Shown: positions 42,870-51,618 of the stretch, piece by piece | Numbering within the stretch: position 1 is the stretch's first letter | How the letters are laid out: every line of letters begins with the position of its first letter | Assembly (NCBI GenBank): GCA_900314525.1 | Contig: OMVN01000003.1 | Location: 55,421 to 119,420 of the forward strand | Direction: 5' to 3' | Length of the DNA: 64,000 nt | From: an uncultured Eubacteriales bacterium | GTDB lineage: Bacteria > Bacillota > Clostridia > Lachnospirales > Lachnospiraceae | Program-made: the position numbers and the translations under genes | The notes under the pieces: model-generated | Told to the model about the DNA's origin: nothing | Seen by the model: only the letters and a program-made list of their open reading frames with translations | The model's database searches: none

Positions 42870-44378
42870 ATGGCTGACAATGAAAAGAAAAAAGACAACT
42901 CACTTAAGCGTGGAGCCGGCTTATTATTACCAATAAGCGGATTACCTTCTCCTTACGGAATAGGTACACTTGGCAAGGAAGCTTACAAGTTTGTCGACTA
43001 TTTAGTAGCAGCTGGTCAGAAATACTGGCAGGTATTACCAGTCGGACCAACAAGTTATGGAGACAGTCCATATCAGTCTTTTTCTGCGTTTGCAGGTAAC
43101 CCTTATTTTATTGATTTAGATTATTTAGTAGAAGAAGGGCTTATCACTAAAGCACAGATTAAGAAATACCCATGGGGTGACAACGCAGAGTATATTGATT
43201 ATGCAAAAGTATACAACTCAAGATTCAAAATTTTAAGACAGGCATACGAAAACAGCGATTTTTCAAATGAAGATGCATATAAAACATTTGAAAAAGACAA
43301 TGAGTACTGGCTAGATGACTACAGTCTTTACATGGCAGTTAAATTCCATTTTGATAACCAGGAATGGGCAAGCTGGGATTATGACATTAAAGCTAGACAG
43401 CCAGAAGCAGTTGACAGATACAAGAATGAATTAGCAGATGATATTTCTTTCTGGAAGTTCTGTCAGTACAAATTCTTTGAACAGTGGAATAAATTAAGAA
43501 CATACGCCAATGAACAGGGCGTTGAAATGATTGGAGATATTCCGATTTATGTTGCAATGGATAGTGCTGATGTATGGGCACATAAGGAATTATTCGAATT
43601 AGATGAGGACTTCAAACAAATTAATGTTGCAGGAGTTCCACCTGATGCTTTCTCAGCTGATGGACAGCTCTGGGGAAATCCATTATATAACTGGCCAGTT
43701 ATGGAACAGCAGGATTTCTACTGGTGGAAACAGAGAATGGCAAGTAATTCTAAACTCTATGATTACATAAGAATTGATCATTTCATCGGAGTGGTTAATT
43801 ATTATTCAATTGAAGCACATTGTACAAATGCCAGGAATGGTGTATGGAGACAGGGACCAGGCAAGAAGCTTACAGATGCAATTGACAGTGCAATCGGCGA
43901 TGCTAAGATTATTGCAGAGGATTTAGGAATTGTAAGTCCAGCAGTGAGAGAACTCTTAGCAGAGACAGGATATCCTGGAATGAACATTATAGAATTTGCA
44001 TTTGATGGTACACCTGATAATACACATCTTCCACATAACTACAAACCAAATTCATTAGTTTATGGTGGAACACATGATAATGAAACTGTAGCAGGTTTCT
44101 TCAAAGCTAAAAAGGCTTCAGAACTTAAATATGCATACAAATATTTAGGTGTTAATAATAAAAATGATATTCCAATGGCAGTTTTAAGAACTGCATATGC
44201 AAGTGTTGCTGCAATCGCAATTTTCCAGGTACAGGATGTAATAGAACTTGGAAATGAAGCACGTATGAATACTCCTTCAACAGTTGGGAATAACTGGAAA
44301 TGGAGAATGAAGAAGGGTGCGCTTACTAAGAAGAAAGCTAAAGAATTAAAAGATTTAGCAGAATTCTATGCAAGATAG
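42870..44378 (+). CDS. malQ: 4-alpha-glucanotransferase MalQ (GH77)
   Basis: 502 residues from ATG 42870, with GAGGTGA immediately upstream. GH77 motifs are all present: LLPISGLPSPYGIGTLG, WQVLPVGPTSYGDSPYQS, IGDIPIYVAMDSADVW, IRIDHFIG with the nucleophile Asp, IAEDLG with the acid/base Glu, and GGTHDNETV with the third Asp. It disproportionates maltodextrins by moving glucan segments, releasing glucose and long chains for the phosphorylase encoded next. It has a Lys-rich N-terminus and no signal, so it acts in the cytoplasm. Confidence 0.97.
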   Translation: MADNEKKKDNSLKRGAGLLLPISGLPSPYGIGTLGKEAYKFVDYLVAAGQKYWQVLPVGPTSYGDSPYQSFSAFAGNPYFIDLDYLVEEGLITKAQIKKYPWGDNAEYIDYAKVYNSRFKILRQAYENSDFSNEDAYKTFEKDNEYWLDDYSLYMAVKFHFDNQEWASWDYDIKARQPEAVDRYKNELADDISFWKFCQYKFFEQWNKLRTYANEQGVEMIGDIPIYVAMDSADVWAHKELFELDEDFKQINVAGVPPDAFSADGQLWGNPLYNWPVMEQQDFYWWKQRMASNSKLYDYIRIDHFIGVVNYYSIEAHCTNARNGVWRQGPGKKLTDAIDSAIGDAKIIAEDLGIVSPAVRELLAETGYPGMNIIEFAFDGTPDNTHLPHNYKPNSLVYGGTHDNETVAGFFKAKKASELKYAYKYLGVNNKNDIPMAVLRTAYASVAAIAIFQVQDVIELGNEARMNTPSTVGNNWKWRMKKGALTKKKAKELKDLAEFYAR

Positions 44379-44460
44379 GTACTTATAATTTTGGATTTGA
44401 CAAACTAGTTTCAAGTCAGATCTTGAATATTATTAATAAGAAGAGGAGATTTAAACAAAC

Positions 44461-46818
44461 ATGAGTACATTCAAAGAGAACATAGTAACTATTTTAGACC
44501 TTGATTACAACAAGACTATAAAAGAAGCTACTACAGTAGAACTCTACAATGCAGTATCAAAGGCTGCAATGAAGAGCATTGCTAATCAGTGGTCATGGGA
44601 AACAGAAAGCAAAAAAGTTTGCTACTTATCAGCTGAGTTCCTTGTAGGAAGATTAGTTTACAACAACCTTTTAAACCTTGGTTTAATGAACCAGTTATCT
44701 GAAATTTTTGCAGAGAATGATATTGATATCAGAATTTTCGAAGATATTGAAGATAATGCATTAGGAAATGGTGGTTTAGGAAGACTTGCAGCTTGTTTCC
44801 TTGATTCAGCAGCTACACAGAACGTTACTTTAAATGGATATGGTCTCAGATATCGTTATGGTATTTTCAAACAGTATTTTGAAAATGGTTTCCAGAAAGA
44901 AACAGCTGATAACTGGACAAAATTTGGCGATCCATGGTCAGTAAGAAGAGAAGAAGATAAAGTAAGAATCGACTTCAAGGGACAGTCAGTATGGGCAGTA
45001 CCATATGATTCACCAGTAATCGGATATGGCGCAGCTAAAATCAATACTTTAAGATTATGGCAGGCAGAGCCAATCGAAGAATTTAATTTCGATTTATTCA
45101 ACGATCAGAAGTACGAAAAATCAGTTAAAGAGAAAAATGAAGCTGAAGCTATTACAAGCGTTTTATATCCAAATGATTCTACAGACGCTGGTAAGAAGTT
45201 AAGATTAAAACAGCAGTATTTCTTCTCAAGTGCATCTCTTCAGGATGTATTAAAGAAATATAAGGCACATCATGGAAATGATTTCTCTTATTTATCAAAA
45301 GAGTACGCAATCCAGTTAAATGATACACATCCTGTTGTATCTATACCTGAATTATGCCGTCTCCTTGTTGAAGAAGAAGGATTAACATTCAACAAAGCAT
45401 TAAAGATTTGTAAAGAATTATTTGCTTATACAAACCACACAATCATGGCAGAAGCATTAGAGAAATGGCCTGTTAAATTATTCAGATCAGTTCTTCCAAA
45501 TGTATACAAATATATCGTTAAGATTAACAACGCTTTAGTTAAAGAAGTTAAAGCACTTGGTGTTAAAGAAGAAGATGTTTGCCAGTATCAGATTATCGAC
45601 AACCCATATGATGACAACAAAGCTTGGTTCGTTATCCATATGGCAAGACTTGCTATCTATGCTAGCCATTCAACAAATGGTGTTGCTAGAATCCATACAG
45701 AAATCTTAAAGAATGACGCATTAAAAGAGTGGTATGCAATCTACCCAGAGCGTTTCAACAATAAGACAAATGGTATTACACAGAGAAGATGGCTTGCACT
45801 TGCTAACGAAGAACTTGCAGGATTCATCAACGACAAGATCGGTAATAGCTGGGTAACAAACCTTGATGAATTAAAGAAAATCGAGAAATTTGCTGATAAG
45901 AAGAAAGTTCTTAAAGAATTTGATGAAATCAAGAAGATTAAGAAACAGCAGCTCGCTACATATGTTAAAGAAAAAGAAGGAATCGATATGAATCCAAGCT
46001 TTATCTTTGATATTCAGGTTAAGAGATTACATGAGTACAAACGTCAGTTATTAAACGCATTCTCAATTCTTGATATTTACTACGGATTAAAAGATGGAAG
46101 AATCAAAGACTTCAACCCAACAGCATTCATATTTGGTGCAAAAGCTGCTCCAGGTTATGCAAGAGCTAAGGGAATCATCAAGTTCATCAACGAAATTTCT
46201 AAGATGATCGCAAATGATCCAGAAGTAAATGATAAATTACAGGTTGTATTCGTATCTAACTACTGTGTATCATATGCAGAGAAAATTATTCCAGCTGCAG
46301 ATGTTTCAGAGCAGATCTCTACAGCAGGTACAGAGGCATCTGGTACAAGTAACATGAAATTTATGTTAAACGGTGCTGTTACACTTGGTACATACGATGG
46401 AGCTAATGTTGAAATCGTAGAGCAGGCTGGTGACGAGAACAACTACATCTTCGGTTTAAGAGTAGAAGATATCGAAAAGATCAAAGATTCTTATGATCCA
46501 AAGAGCTACTATGAGAAGAACCCAAGAATCAAGAAAGTTGTTGATACATTAATCGATGGCACATTAAGCGATGATGGAACAGGCTTATTCAAAGAATTAT
46601 ATGATTCATTATTCGAGAGCAAACCTTGGGAAAAAGCTGATAAATACTACTTATTAGCAGACTTAATGCCATACATCGAAACAAAATTACAGGTTAATAA
46701 AGATTACTCTGATACAGATGAATTCAGAAAGAAATGCTTTATCAACATGGCAAATGCAGGTAAGTTCTCTTCAGACAGAACAATCCTTGACTACGCTAAA
46801 GAAGTTTGGAACGCTTAA
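44461..46818 (+). CDS. glgP: Glycogen/maltodextrin phosphorylase
   Basis: 785 residues. Starts with STFKENIVTIL; YLSAEFLVGRLVYNNLLNLG and NALGNGGLGRLAACFLDSAA build the active-site core, and EASGTSNMKFMLNGAVTLGTYDGANVE contains the lysine that binds pyridoxal phosphate. It cleaves alpha-1,4 glucan ends with phosphate to glucose-1-phosphate, feeding RmlA as well as glycolysis. It lies 82 bases after malQ with its own GGAGA site and shares its promoter. Codon use is strongly biased (C-ending Asn, Ile and Lys AAG), suggesting high expression. Confidence 0.97.
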   Translation: MSTFKENIVTILDLDYNKTIKEATTVELYNAVSKAAMKSIANQWSWETESKKVCYLSAEFLVGRLVYNNLLNLGLMNQLSEIFAENDIDIRIFEDIEDNALGNGGLGRLAACFLDSAATQNVTLNGYGLRYRYGIFKQYFENGFQKETADNWTKFGDPWSVRREEDKVRIDFKGQSVWAVPYDSPVIGYGAAKINTLRLWQAEPIEEFNFDLFNDQKYEKSVKEKNEAEAITSVLYPNDSTDAGKKLRLKQQYFFSSASLQDVLKKYKAHHGNDFSYLSKEYAIQLNDTHPVVSIPELCRLLVEEEGLTFNKALKICKELFAYTNHTIMAEALEKWPVKLFRSVLPNVYKYIVKINNALVKEVKALGVKEEDVCQYQIIDNPYDDNKAWFVIHMARLAIYASHSTNGVARIHTEILKNDALKEWYAIYPERFNNKTNGITQRRWLALANEELAGFINDKIGNSWVTNLDELKKIEKFADKKKVLKEFDEIKKIKKQQLATYVKEKEGIDMNPSFIFDIQVKRLHEYKRQLLNAFSILDIYYGLKDGRIKDFNPTAFIFGAKAAPGYARAKGIIKFINEISKMIANDPEVNDKLQVVFVSNYCVSYAEKIIPAADVSEQISTAGTEASGTSNMKFMLNGAVTLGTYDGANVEIVEQAGDENNYIFGLRVEDIEKIKDSYDPKSYYEKNPRIKKVVDTLIDGTLSDDGTGLFKELYDSLFESKPWEKADKYYLLADLMPYIETKLQVNKDYSDTDEFRKKCFINMANAGKFSSDRTILDYAKEVWNA

Positions 46819-46850
46819 TTTCCGAATGAAATAGGATATAGAATAAAAAG

Positions 46851-46895
46851 AGCAACCCATAACAATGCAGAAATGCAAAGTTATGGGTTGCTTTT
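46851..46895. terminator. Bidirectional terminator between glgP and pmbA
   Basis: AGCAACCCATAAC (46851-46863) pairs with GTTATGGGTTGCT (46880-46892), then T run; preceded by an A run so it also terminates the converging minus-strand operon. Confidence 0.9.
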
Positions 46896-46945
46896 ATATA
46901 TTTAAAATTAAGAATAAAAAATACAATTTTTATATGAGAGCCAGC

Positions 46946-48253
46946 TTATTGGTTATCAAATGATATTGCAACTGGTCCTTGATAATTATAGAAATTCTGC
47001 TCATCGGAAGATAAGACAAGATTTTGCAGTTTATCAATATCAAATGATACTGATCCCTTTGTTACTGGTATAACATTTGTACCATCTGATACATATGCAA
47101 GACGGAATTCTCCTCCAAACTGTCCATTTAGATTGTCCATCTGGAAATCTGAGAAGTGCTCAATCATGAGATATTTTCCGGATTTCATACTATCAAATGA
47201 AGAGGTTCCACATTTCAAAGAAAAACAGTCATAGTTTCCAGTAGCTGGAAGTGAGAGGTAATGAGAAAACCTAGAATTACCAGTTATATACTGGATTTTA
47301 TTATCTTTTATTATATTTAATGGAACCCTTTTTACTCCTTCAGAAGAGTATGGAGTTTTAGGTAACACTGTAATGCTTAACTTTTCGTTTGAAGAATCTG
47401 ATATGATTGAACCACCGATTGAATAATCAGAGTACTGTGGATAAATCATAGATGCATCTGATCTTGATACGTAGCAGTTAAACAAATCGTAAAGACAGTT
47501 ACCAGTAAGAATAATTTTGTCGAATTTAATATTGTCAGCAAAATCAGAATATGATACAGCAAAAGATCTGTCATGAACAGATTTGAGACTTGAAGTAACC
47601 ATTGATTTTAAGGAGTCTTCATATGAAGAATCAGTGGAAGCAAATTTGAAGTTATTATATAACTCTACATCTTCTTTTTCCTTAGACTGGGCAACATATT
47701 CTCCCTCATATGTTGAAGTAGAATATTTTACATTCACGCCATTTGAATTAATTGTGTGGTTATATTTAGTTGTGACAAAGACTTCTGTAGAATTAATGAC
47801 AGAAGAGGTGTATTCGCATCCTAAAATAATATCTGCTATATGGCGAGAACTATCAAGATTCATTGGAATTTCAAATGAATCTGATTTGTTGTTTTCCAAA
47901 AACATTGAATCCCCTAGTGGAAGGGGGTAGTATGGATTCTTTACCGCACCTGCTGAATTGTAGGCATTTAGTGCTCTAGAACTAAGTTCTTCTTCATCCA
48001 TATTTAAATCAGCGGTAAAACTGAAACTACCACGATACTTATTATTTTTATCAGTAAAGTCATTGTAAATGGTGACAGTTGACTTTACTGTGTATTTATT
48101 TCTGTTTAAAACATTATTTTTTAAAACATAAAAAGATTCATCTGAAGTAGTAATTACAGTGTTAATTAAATAGTTTTGAATGTTATTTGAAGACAGAGCA
48201 TTTAATATTCTGTCGGTTATTATCTTATCATCTTCATTTATTATATTTGACAT
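46946..48253 (-). CDS. TldD/PmbA-family protein (PmbA/TldE-like)
   Basis: 435 residues. No HExxxH motif is present. Beta-rich central region and late segments (GGEFRLAYVSDGTNVIPVTKGSVSFDI) match the PmbA/TldE half of the TldD-TldE heterodimer, in which the metal site is on the TldD partner encoded ten bases upstream. Such pairs degrade small proteins or mature peptides such as microcins and CcdA; the substrate here is unknown. Last gene of the degV-tldD-pmbA operon. Confidence 0.85.
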   Translation of the reverse strand: MSNIINEDDKIITDRILNALSSNNIQNYLINTVITTSDESFYVLKNNVLNRNKYTVKSTVTIYNDFTDKNNKYRGSFSFTADLNMDEEELSSRALNAYNSAGAVKNPYYPLPLGDSMFLENNKSDSFEIPMNLDSSRHIADIILGCEYTSSVINSTEVFVTTKYNHTINSNGVNVKYSTSTYEGEYVAQSKEKEDVELYNNFKFASTDSSYEDSLKSMVTSSLKSVHDRSFAVSYSDFADNIKFDKIILTGNCLYDLFNCYVSRSDASMIYPQYSDYSIGGSIISDSSNEKLSITVLPKTPYSSEGVKRVPLNIIKDNKIQYITGNSRFSHYLSLPATGNYDCFSLKCGTSSFDSMKSGKYLMIEHFSDFQMDNLNGQFGGEFRLAYVSDGTNVIPVTKGSVSFDIDKLQNLVLSSDEQNFYNYQGPVAISFDNQ

Positions 48254-48262
48254 TGTGACCTC

Positions 48263-49672
48263 CTAAGAAATTGTTACTCTGGCTTTTATTGCTGGACCGC
48301 CATCTGATACTTTTACCCATTCTTTGTAACCTTTGCCACAGTAGCCGCTTCCACTAAGTGTAAGTGTATCAGAAACCATAGATATAGAGTTTAAGAGGTC
48401 TGGAACGTAACCACTGAGACAAACTGGAGAAATGACTTTCCCTGTCAGCTTTCCGTCTTTTATTTCTCTTCCAATGTTTACCATGCATTGTATACCCCAG
48501 TTTTTTGGATCCTCCATGCCACTAAGTCCATTATCAAGCAGATAACCGTATTTGACAGAAGAAATCATGTCTTCAAGTGTTGAGTTACCTGGTTCAAAGT
48601 ATGTGTTTGTCATTCTTGTATAAACTTTTCGCTCATAGGATTCTCTTCTTCCGTTGCCGGTAGGGGGAACATTTAGAAATTTTGCACTCAAAAGATCGTT
48701 AATTCCTGAAACCAAAATACCTTTGTCTATTATGACAGTGTCAGAAGAAAGTTCTCCCTCGTCATCAAAGAAATATGTGGCAGCCTGGGAAACATCAAAG
48801 GCATTGTCATGCATTGTAACAAGACTAGATGCAATTTGTTTATTCATATAATTCTTAGCGAGAGCTCGATCTTTTACGAACATATCTTCTTCGACACCGT
48901 GTCCAAATGCCTCATGAGCAATTAGACCAGTGACATCAGGCATACATATAACATCGTATGTGCCAGGTGTGGCAGCCTCACTGTCTATTAAATCGATTAC
49001 ATTTTTGCACGCATCATCTATATGGCTATTCATTATATCAAGAATTTCTGCACCGCCGAGGACAGAATATGGCTTGTAGTAATAATGAGATTTTCCATTA
49101 ACAGTGACATAAGGAGTAGTAGTGCCAACACTCCACATTAAATGCTGTTCCAAATCCTTTGAAGCACTTAAAAAAAGCTTGTGAATTACGAGATATTGGA
49201 ATACACATACACAATCAGAAATCTTTTCACTGTAACTTTTTGCAGTGTTATAAATATCATTCAGATATGTTGTGATAATGCTGTCATTTACATCTTTTGG
49301 ATTTGTTTTATAATCTGTCTGTTTGTTAAATACTATCCTGGTTTCTGAAAAAACTAAATTAGAAGATGAATCAGAAAATCCAGTCTCCTTACTAATGATT
49401 TCAGGAATTGTATTAAGAAAGTTTTTGGAAAAATTATTAAATGAATATTCATAAAGACCAGCAGGTGTTGTAAGTCTGATTACAGCACCTGTTGTGGCAA
49501 ACATATTATCATTGATAGAGGTACCCGACTTTGAGTGTCTGTAAGTTTTACCCTCTGATTTCTCGGCGAGAATGGAAATGTCGGTAAAAAATTTGTTTTT
49601 ACCAAGTTCTGTTAATAAATTTTCAAATTCAGGTTTTATTTTTATAAAAACATTATTGTCAACTTTGTTCAT
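48263..49672 (-). CDS. tldD: TldD-family metallopeptidase
   Basis: 469 residues. The zinc motif HEAFGH lies at 253-258 (LIAHEAFGHGVEED), followed by a late YVPDLLNSISMVSDTLTLSGSGYCGKG with the conserved cysteine. This is the metal-binding half of the TldD-TldE pair; the PmbA-like gene is next. The gene begins 11 bases after the degV stop. The N-terminal third (~1-150) is the usual beta domain. It probably cleaves unfolded peptides; no target peptide gene was seen nearby. Confidence 0.9.
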   Translation of the reverse strand: MNKVDNNVFIKIKPEFENLLTELGKNKFFTDISILAEKSEGKTYRHSKSGTSINDNMFATTGAVIRLTTPAGLYEYSFNNFSKNFLNTIPEIISKETGFSDSSSNLVFSETRIVFNKQTDYKTNPKDVNDSIITTYLNDIYNTAKSYSEKISDCVCVFQYLVIHKLFLSASKDLEQHLMWSVGTTTPYVTVNGKSHYYYKPYSVLGGAEILDIMNSHIDDACKNVIDLIDSEAATPGTYDVICMPDVTGLIAHEAFGHGVEEDMFVKDRALAKNYMNKQIASSLVTMHDNAFDVSQAATYFFDDEGELSSDTVIIDKGILVSGINDLLSAKFLNVPPTGNGRRESYERKVYTRMTNTYFEPGNSTLEDMISSVKYGYLLDNGLSGMEDPKNWGIQCMVNIGREIKDGKLTGKVISPVCLSGYVPDLLNSISMVSDTLTLSGSGYCGKGYKEWVKVSDGGPAIKARVTIS

Positions 49673-49683
49673 GATTAGCTCCC

Positions 49684-50547
49684 TTATCTGTTTTCTCCCA
49701 TATAGAACAGGGCAAGTGTTCCCGGACCTGAGTGGGCACCAACGGTTGGACTAACGAAGTTTATCATAATATTCTCTATTCCAAAACGTTTTTTGACCTG
49801 CTCAGCTACATATTCAGCATCCTTTAAGCAATCACCATGGGAAATGAATACTGCATCATTATCATAACCCTCAATAGAAGCGGCCATGTTATCAATGAGG
49901 GTGTTGAGTGATTTCTTTCTTCCTCGTACGTTGCATAGAGGAACAAGGGCACCTTCGTCATCTACATGGAGTACTGGCTTTACATTTATTACTGTACCTA
50001 TTATGGCAGCTTTCTTTGAAACTCTACCGCCTCTGTGAAGATGATGGAGATCATCTACAGTAAACTGGTGGCATACATGAAGTTTATTATCTTCGAGCCA
50101 TTTTGCATTATCATTGATACTCATGCCATTTTGTCTGTTACATACAGCCTTGTAAACTAAAAGTCCCTCACCAAGTGAAGCACATTTAGAGTCAACTACG
50201 ATAATATTTCGCTCGGGATACTCTTCCTGTAGCTCATTTACAACTACAGACACAGTGTTAAAACTGCTTGAGAGGGCAGAAGAAAATGAAATATGAATAA
50301 TATCATAGCCCCTGTCAAGAATTTTGCAGAAGTGTTCACGTGCTGTTTCAGGGTTACATCCCATTGTTGTAGGCATTTGTCCGTGACGCATTTTGTTGTA
50401 AAATTCAGAGGGGTCTAAATTCTCCTCGTCACCATAAATAGTTTCCCCTAATTTATAATATAATGGAATAATATCGATATGATTTTTAGTAATGTATTTG
50501 TCAGGCAAATCACAAGTTGTATCGCTGGTAATAATATAATTACTCAT
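49684..50547 (-). CDS. DegV-family fatty-acid-binding protein
   Basis: 287 residues. N-terminal YIITSDTTCDLP with the TS(D)TT fatty-acid carboxylate site, DPSEFYNKMRHGQMPTTMGCNPETARE, ISFSSALSSSFNT, VDSKCASLGEG and LHRGGRVSKKAAIIG. DegV proteins bind fatty acids and hand them to fatty-acid kinase FakA, or act in lipid trafficking. It leads the minus-strand operon with the tldD pair; I know of no mechanistic link, so the association is only co-transcription. Confidence 0.93.
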   Translation of the reverse strand: MSNYIITSDTTCDLPDKYITKNHIDIIPLYYKLGETIYGDEENLDPSEFYNKMRHGQMPTTMGCNPETAREHFCKILDRGYDIIHISFSSALSSSFNTVSVVVNELQEEYPERNIIVVDSKCASLGEGLLVYKAVCNRQNGMSINDNAKWLEDNKLHVCHQFTVDDLHHLHRGGRVSKKAAIIGTVINVKPVLHVDDEGALVPLCNVRGRKKSLNTLIDNMAASIEGYDNDAVFISHGDCLKDAEYVAEQVKKRFGIENIMINFVSPTVGAHSGPGTLALFYMGENR

Positions 50548-50611
50548 ATAAATTCCTCTTTTCTATATTGAATTTTATGTAACTACCACAAGAGATAGTT
50601 TCCATAACTAA

Positions 50612-50640
50612 ATTATGCCAATATTTTATAGCAGTGTCAA
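50612..50640 (-). promoter_or_regulatory. Sigma-A-type promoter of the degV-tldD-pmbA operon
   Basis: Minus strand TTGACA (50640-50635), 17-base spacer, CATAAT (50617-50612) with extended -10 TGG. Leader of ~60 bases to degV. Confidence 0.8.
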
Positions 50641-50687
50641 TTAATTTATAAAGAAATAATTTTTATTCTCATATTTACTGTCTGATG

Positions 50688-50696
50688 TGTTATAAT
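50688..50696 (+). promoter_or_regulatory. Extended -10 promoter of the GDPD-M16C unit
   Basis: TGTTATAAT at 50688-50696 (TG, one base, then TATAAT). No convincing -35. Start near 50703, 32 bases before the GDPD ATG. Confidence 0.65.
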
Positions 50697-50734
50697 GAAG
50701 TAATATTTCGGAAAAACGGAGGCATTTTTTTGAT

Positions 50735-51601
50735 ATGATAATCGCTTTTTCAATTGCTATAGTTTTGATTGTGTTAATTATTATGGCTTATTTATGGTGT
50801 ATTAAACCAGGTAAAATAAATGAAGATATTAAAACAAAAATAGAACCATTTACAAAGACTTACATAGCCCACAGGGGACTCTTTGATAAGAAACTTGGAA
50901 TACCAGAGAATTCAATTCCTGCATTCAAAAGAGCAGTGCAGAATGGTTATGGTATAGAGCTGGATGTCAGACTTACAAAAGATGGGAAAATGGTAGTATT
51001 TCACGACCCAAATATAAAGAGAATGTGTGGCTCGGATGTGAGAGTTTGTGACCTTACTTTTGAAGAACTTGAGAAATATAGGCTTGATGAAACCGATTGT
51101 CAGATACCGCTATTTTCAGAGGTTTTGAAAGTTATTGATGGAAAAGTACCAGTAATTATTGAGATAAAATCAGAAAAAGACAGTGAACCCACAGCACCTG
51201 TATTAAATAAAAAATTAGAAGGATATAGGGGAAATTACTGTATTGAATCATTTGATGCGCTTCAAATAAAATGGTATAGATTTAACAGACCAGATGTTGT
51301 CAGGGGAATTCTTGTTAATCAATACAAATATAGAAAAAAAGGAAAAGTCAAAAGTGAATATAAACACAAACATTTGATAAAACTAAATCTATTAATGTTT
51401 AATTTTATTTCAAGACCAGATTTTATTGCACACGATTATAAAATGACGAATACGTTTACACTCAGACTGATGAGAAAAATATTTAGATTTTATAGTGCTG
51501 CCTGGACAATTAAAAATCAGGAAACAATGGATGAGTTTTCAGATATAATGGATATTTTTATCTTTGACAGTTTTATACCTGAATCAAAATCAGAGAGATA
51601 G
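50735..51601 (+). CDS. Glycerophosphodiester phosphodiesterase, membrane-anchored
   Basis: 288 residues. Residues 2-22 form a membrane span, then KPGKINEDIK. GDPD motifs: YIAHRGLFDKK with the His-Arg pair, IPENSIPAF, IELDVRLTKDGKMVVFHDPN with the Glu-Asp metal site and catalytic His, and VIIEIKSE. It hydrolyses glycerophosphodiesters to glycerol-3-phosphate, probably in lipid or teichoic-acid turnover at the membrane. The M16C peptidase gene begins 17 bases later. Confidence 0.92.
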   Translation: MIIAFSIAIVLIVLIIMAYLWCIKPGKINEDIKTKIEPFTKTYIAHRGLFDKKLGIPENSIPAFKRAVQNGYGIELDVRLTKDGKMVVFHDPNIKRMCGSDVRVCDLTFEELEKYRLDETDCQIPLFSEVLKVIDGKVPVIIEIKSEKDSEPTAPVLNKKLEGYRGNYCIESFDALQIKWYRFNRPDVVRGILVNQYKYRKKGKVKSEYKHKHLIKLNLLMFNFISRPDFIAHDYKMTNTFTLRLMRKIFRFYSAAWTIKNQETMDEFSDIMDIFIFDSFIPESKSER

Positions 51602-51618
51602 GGAGGATGTAATAATAT

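Noticed and set aside
46946-50547. Peptide-modification (RiPP) cluster around the TldD/PmbA pair
   Set aside because: TldD-type pairs mature some microcins, but no small precursor peptide, transporter or modifying enzyme is adjacent; degV is the only other gene in the operon.
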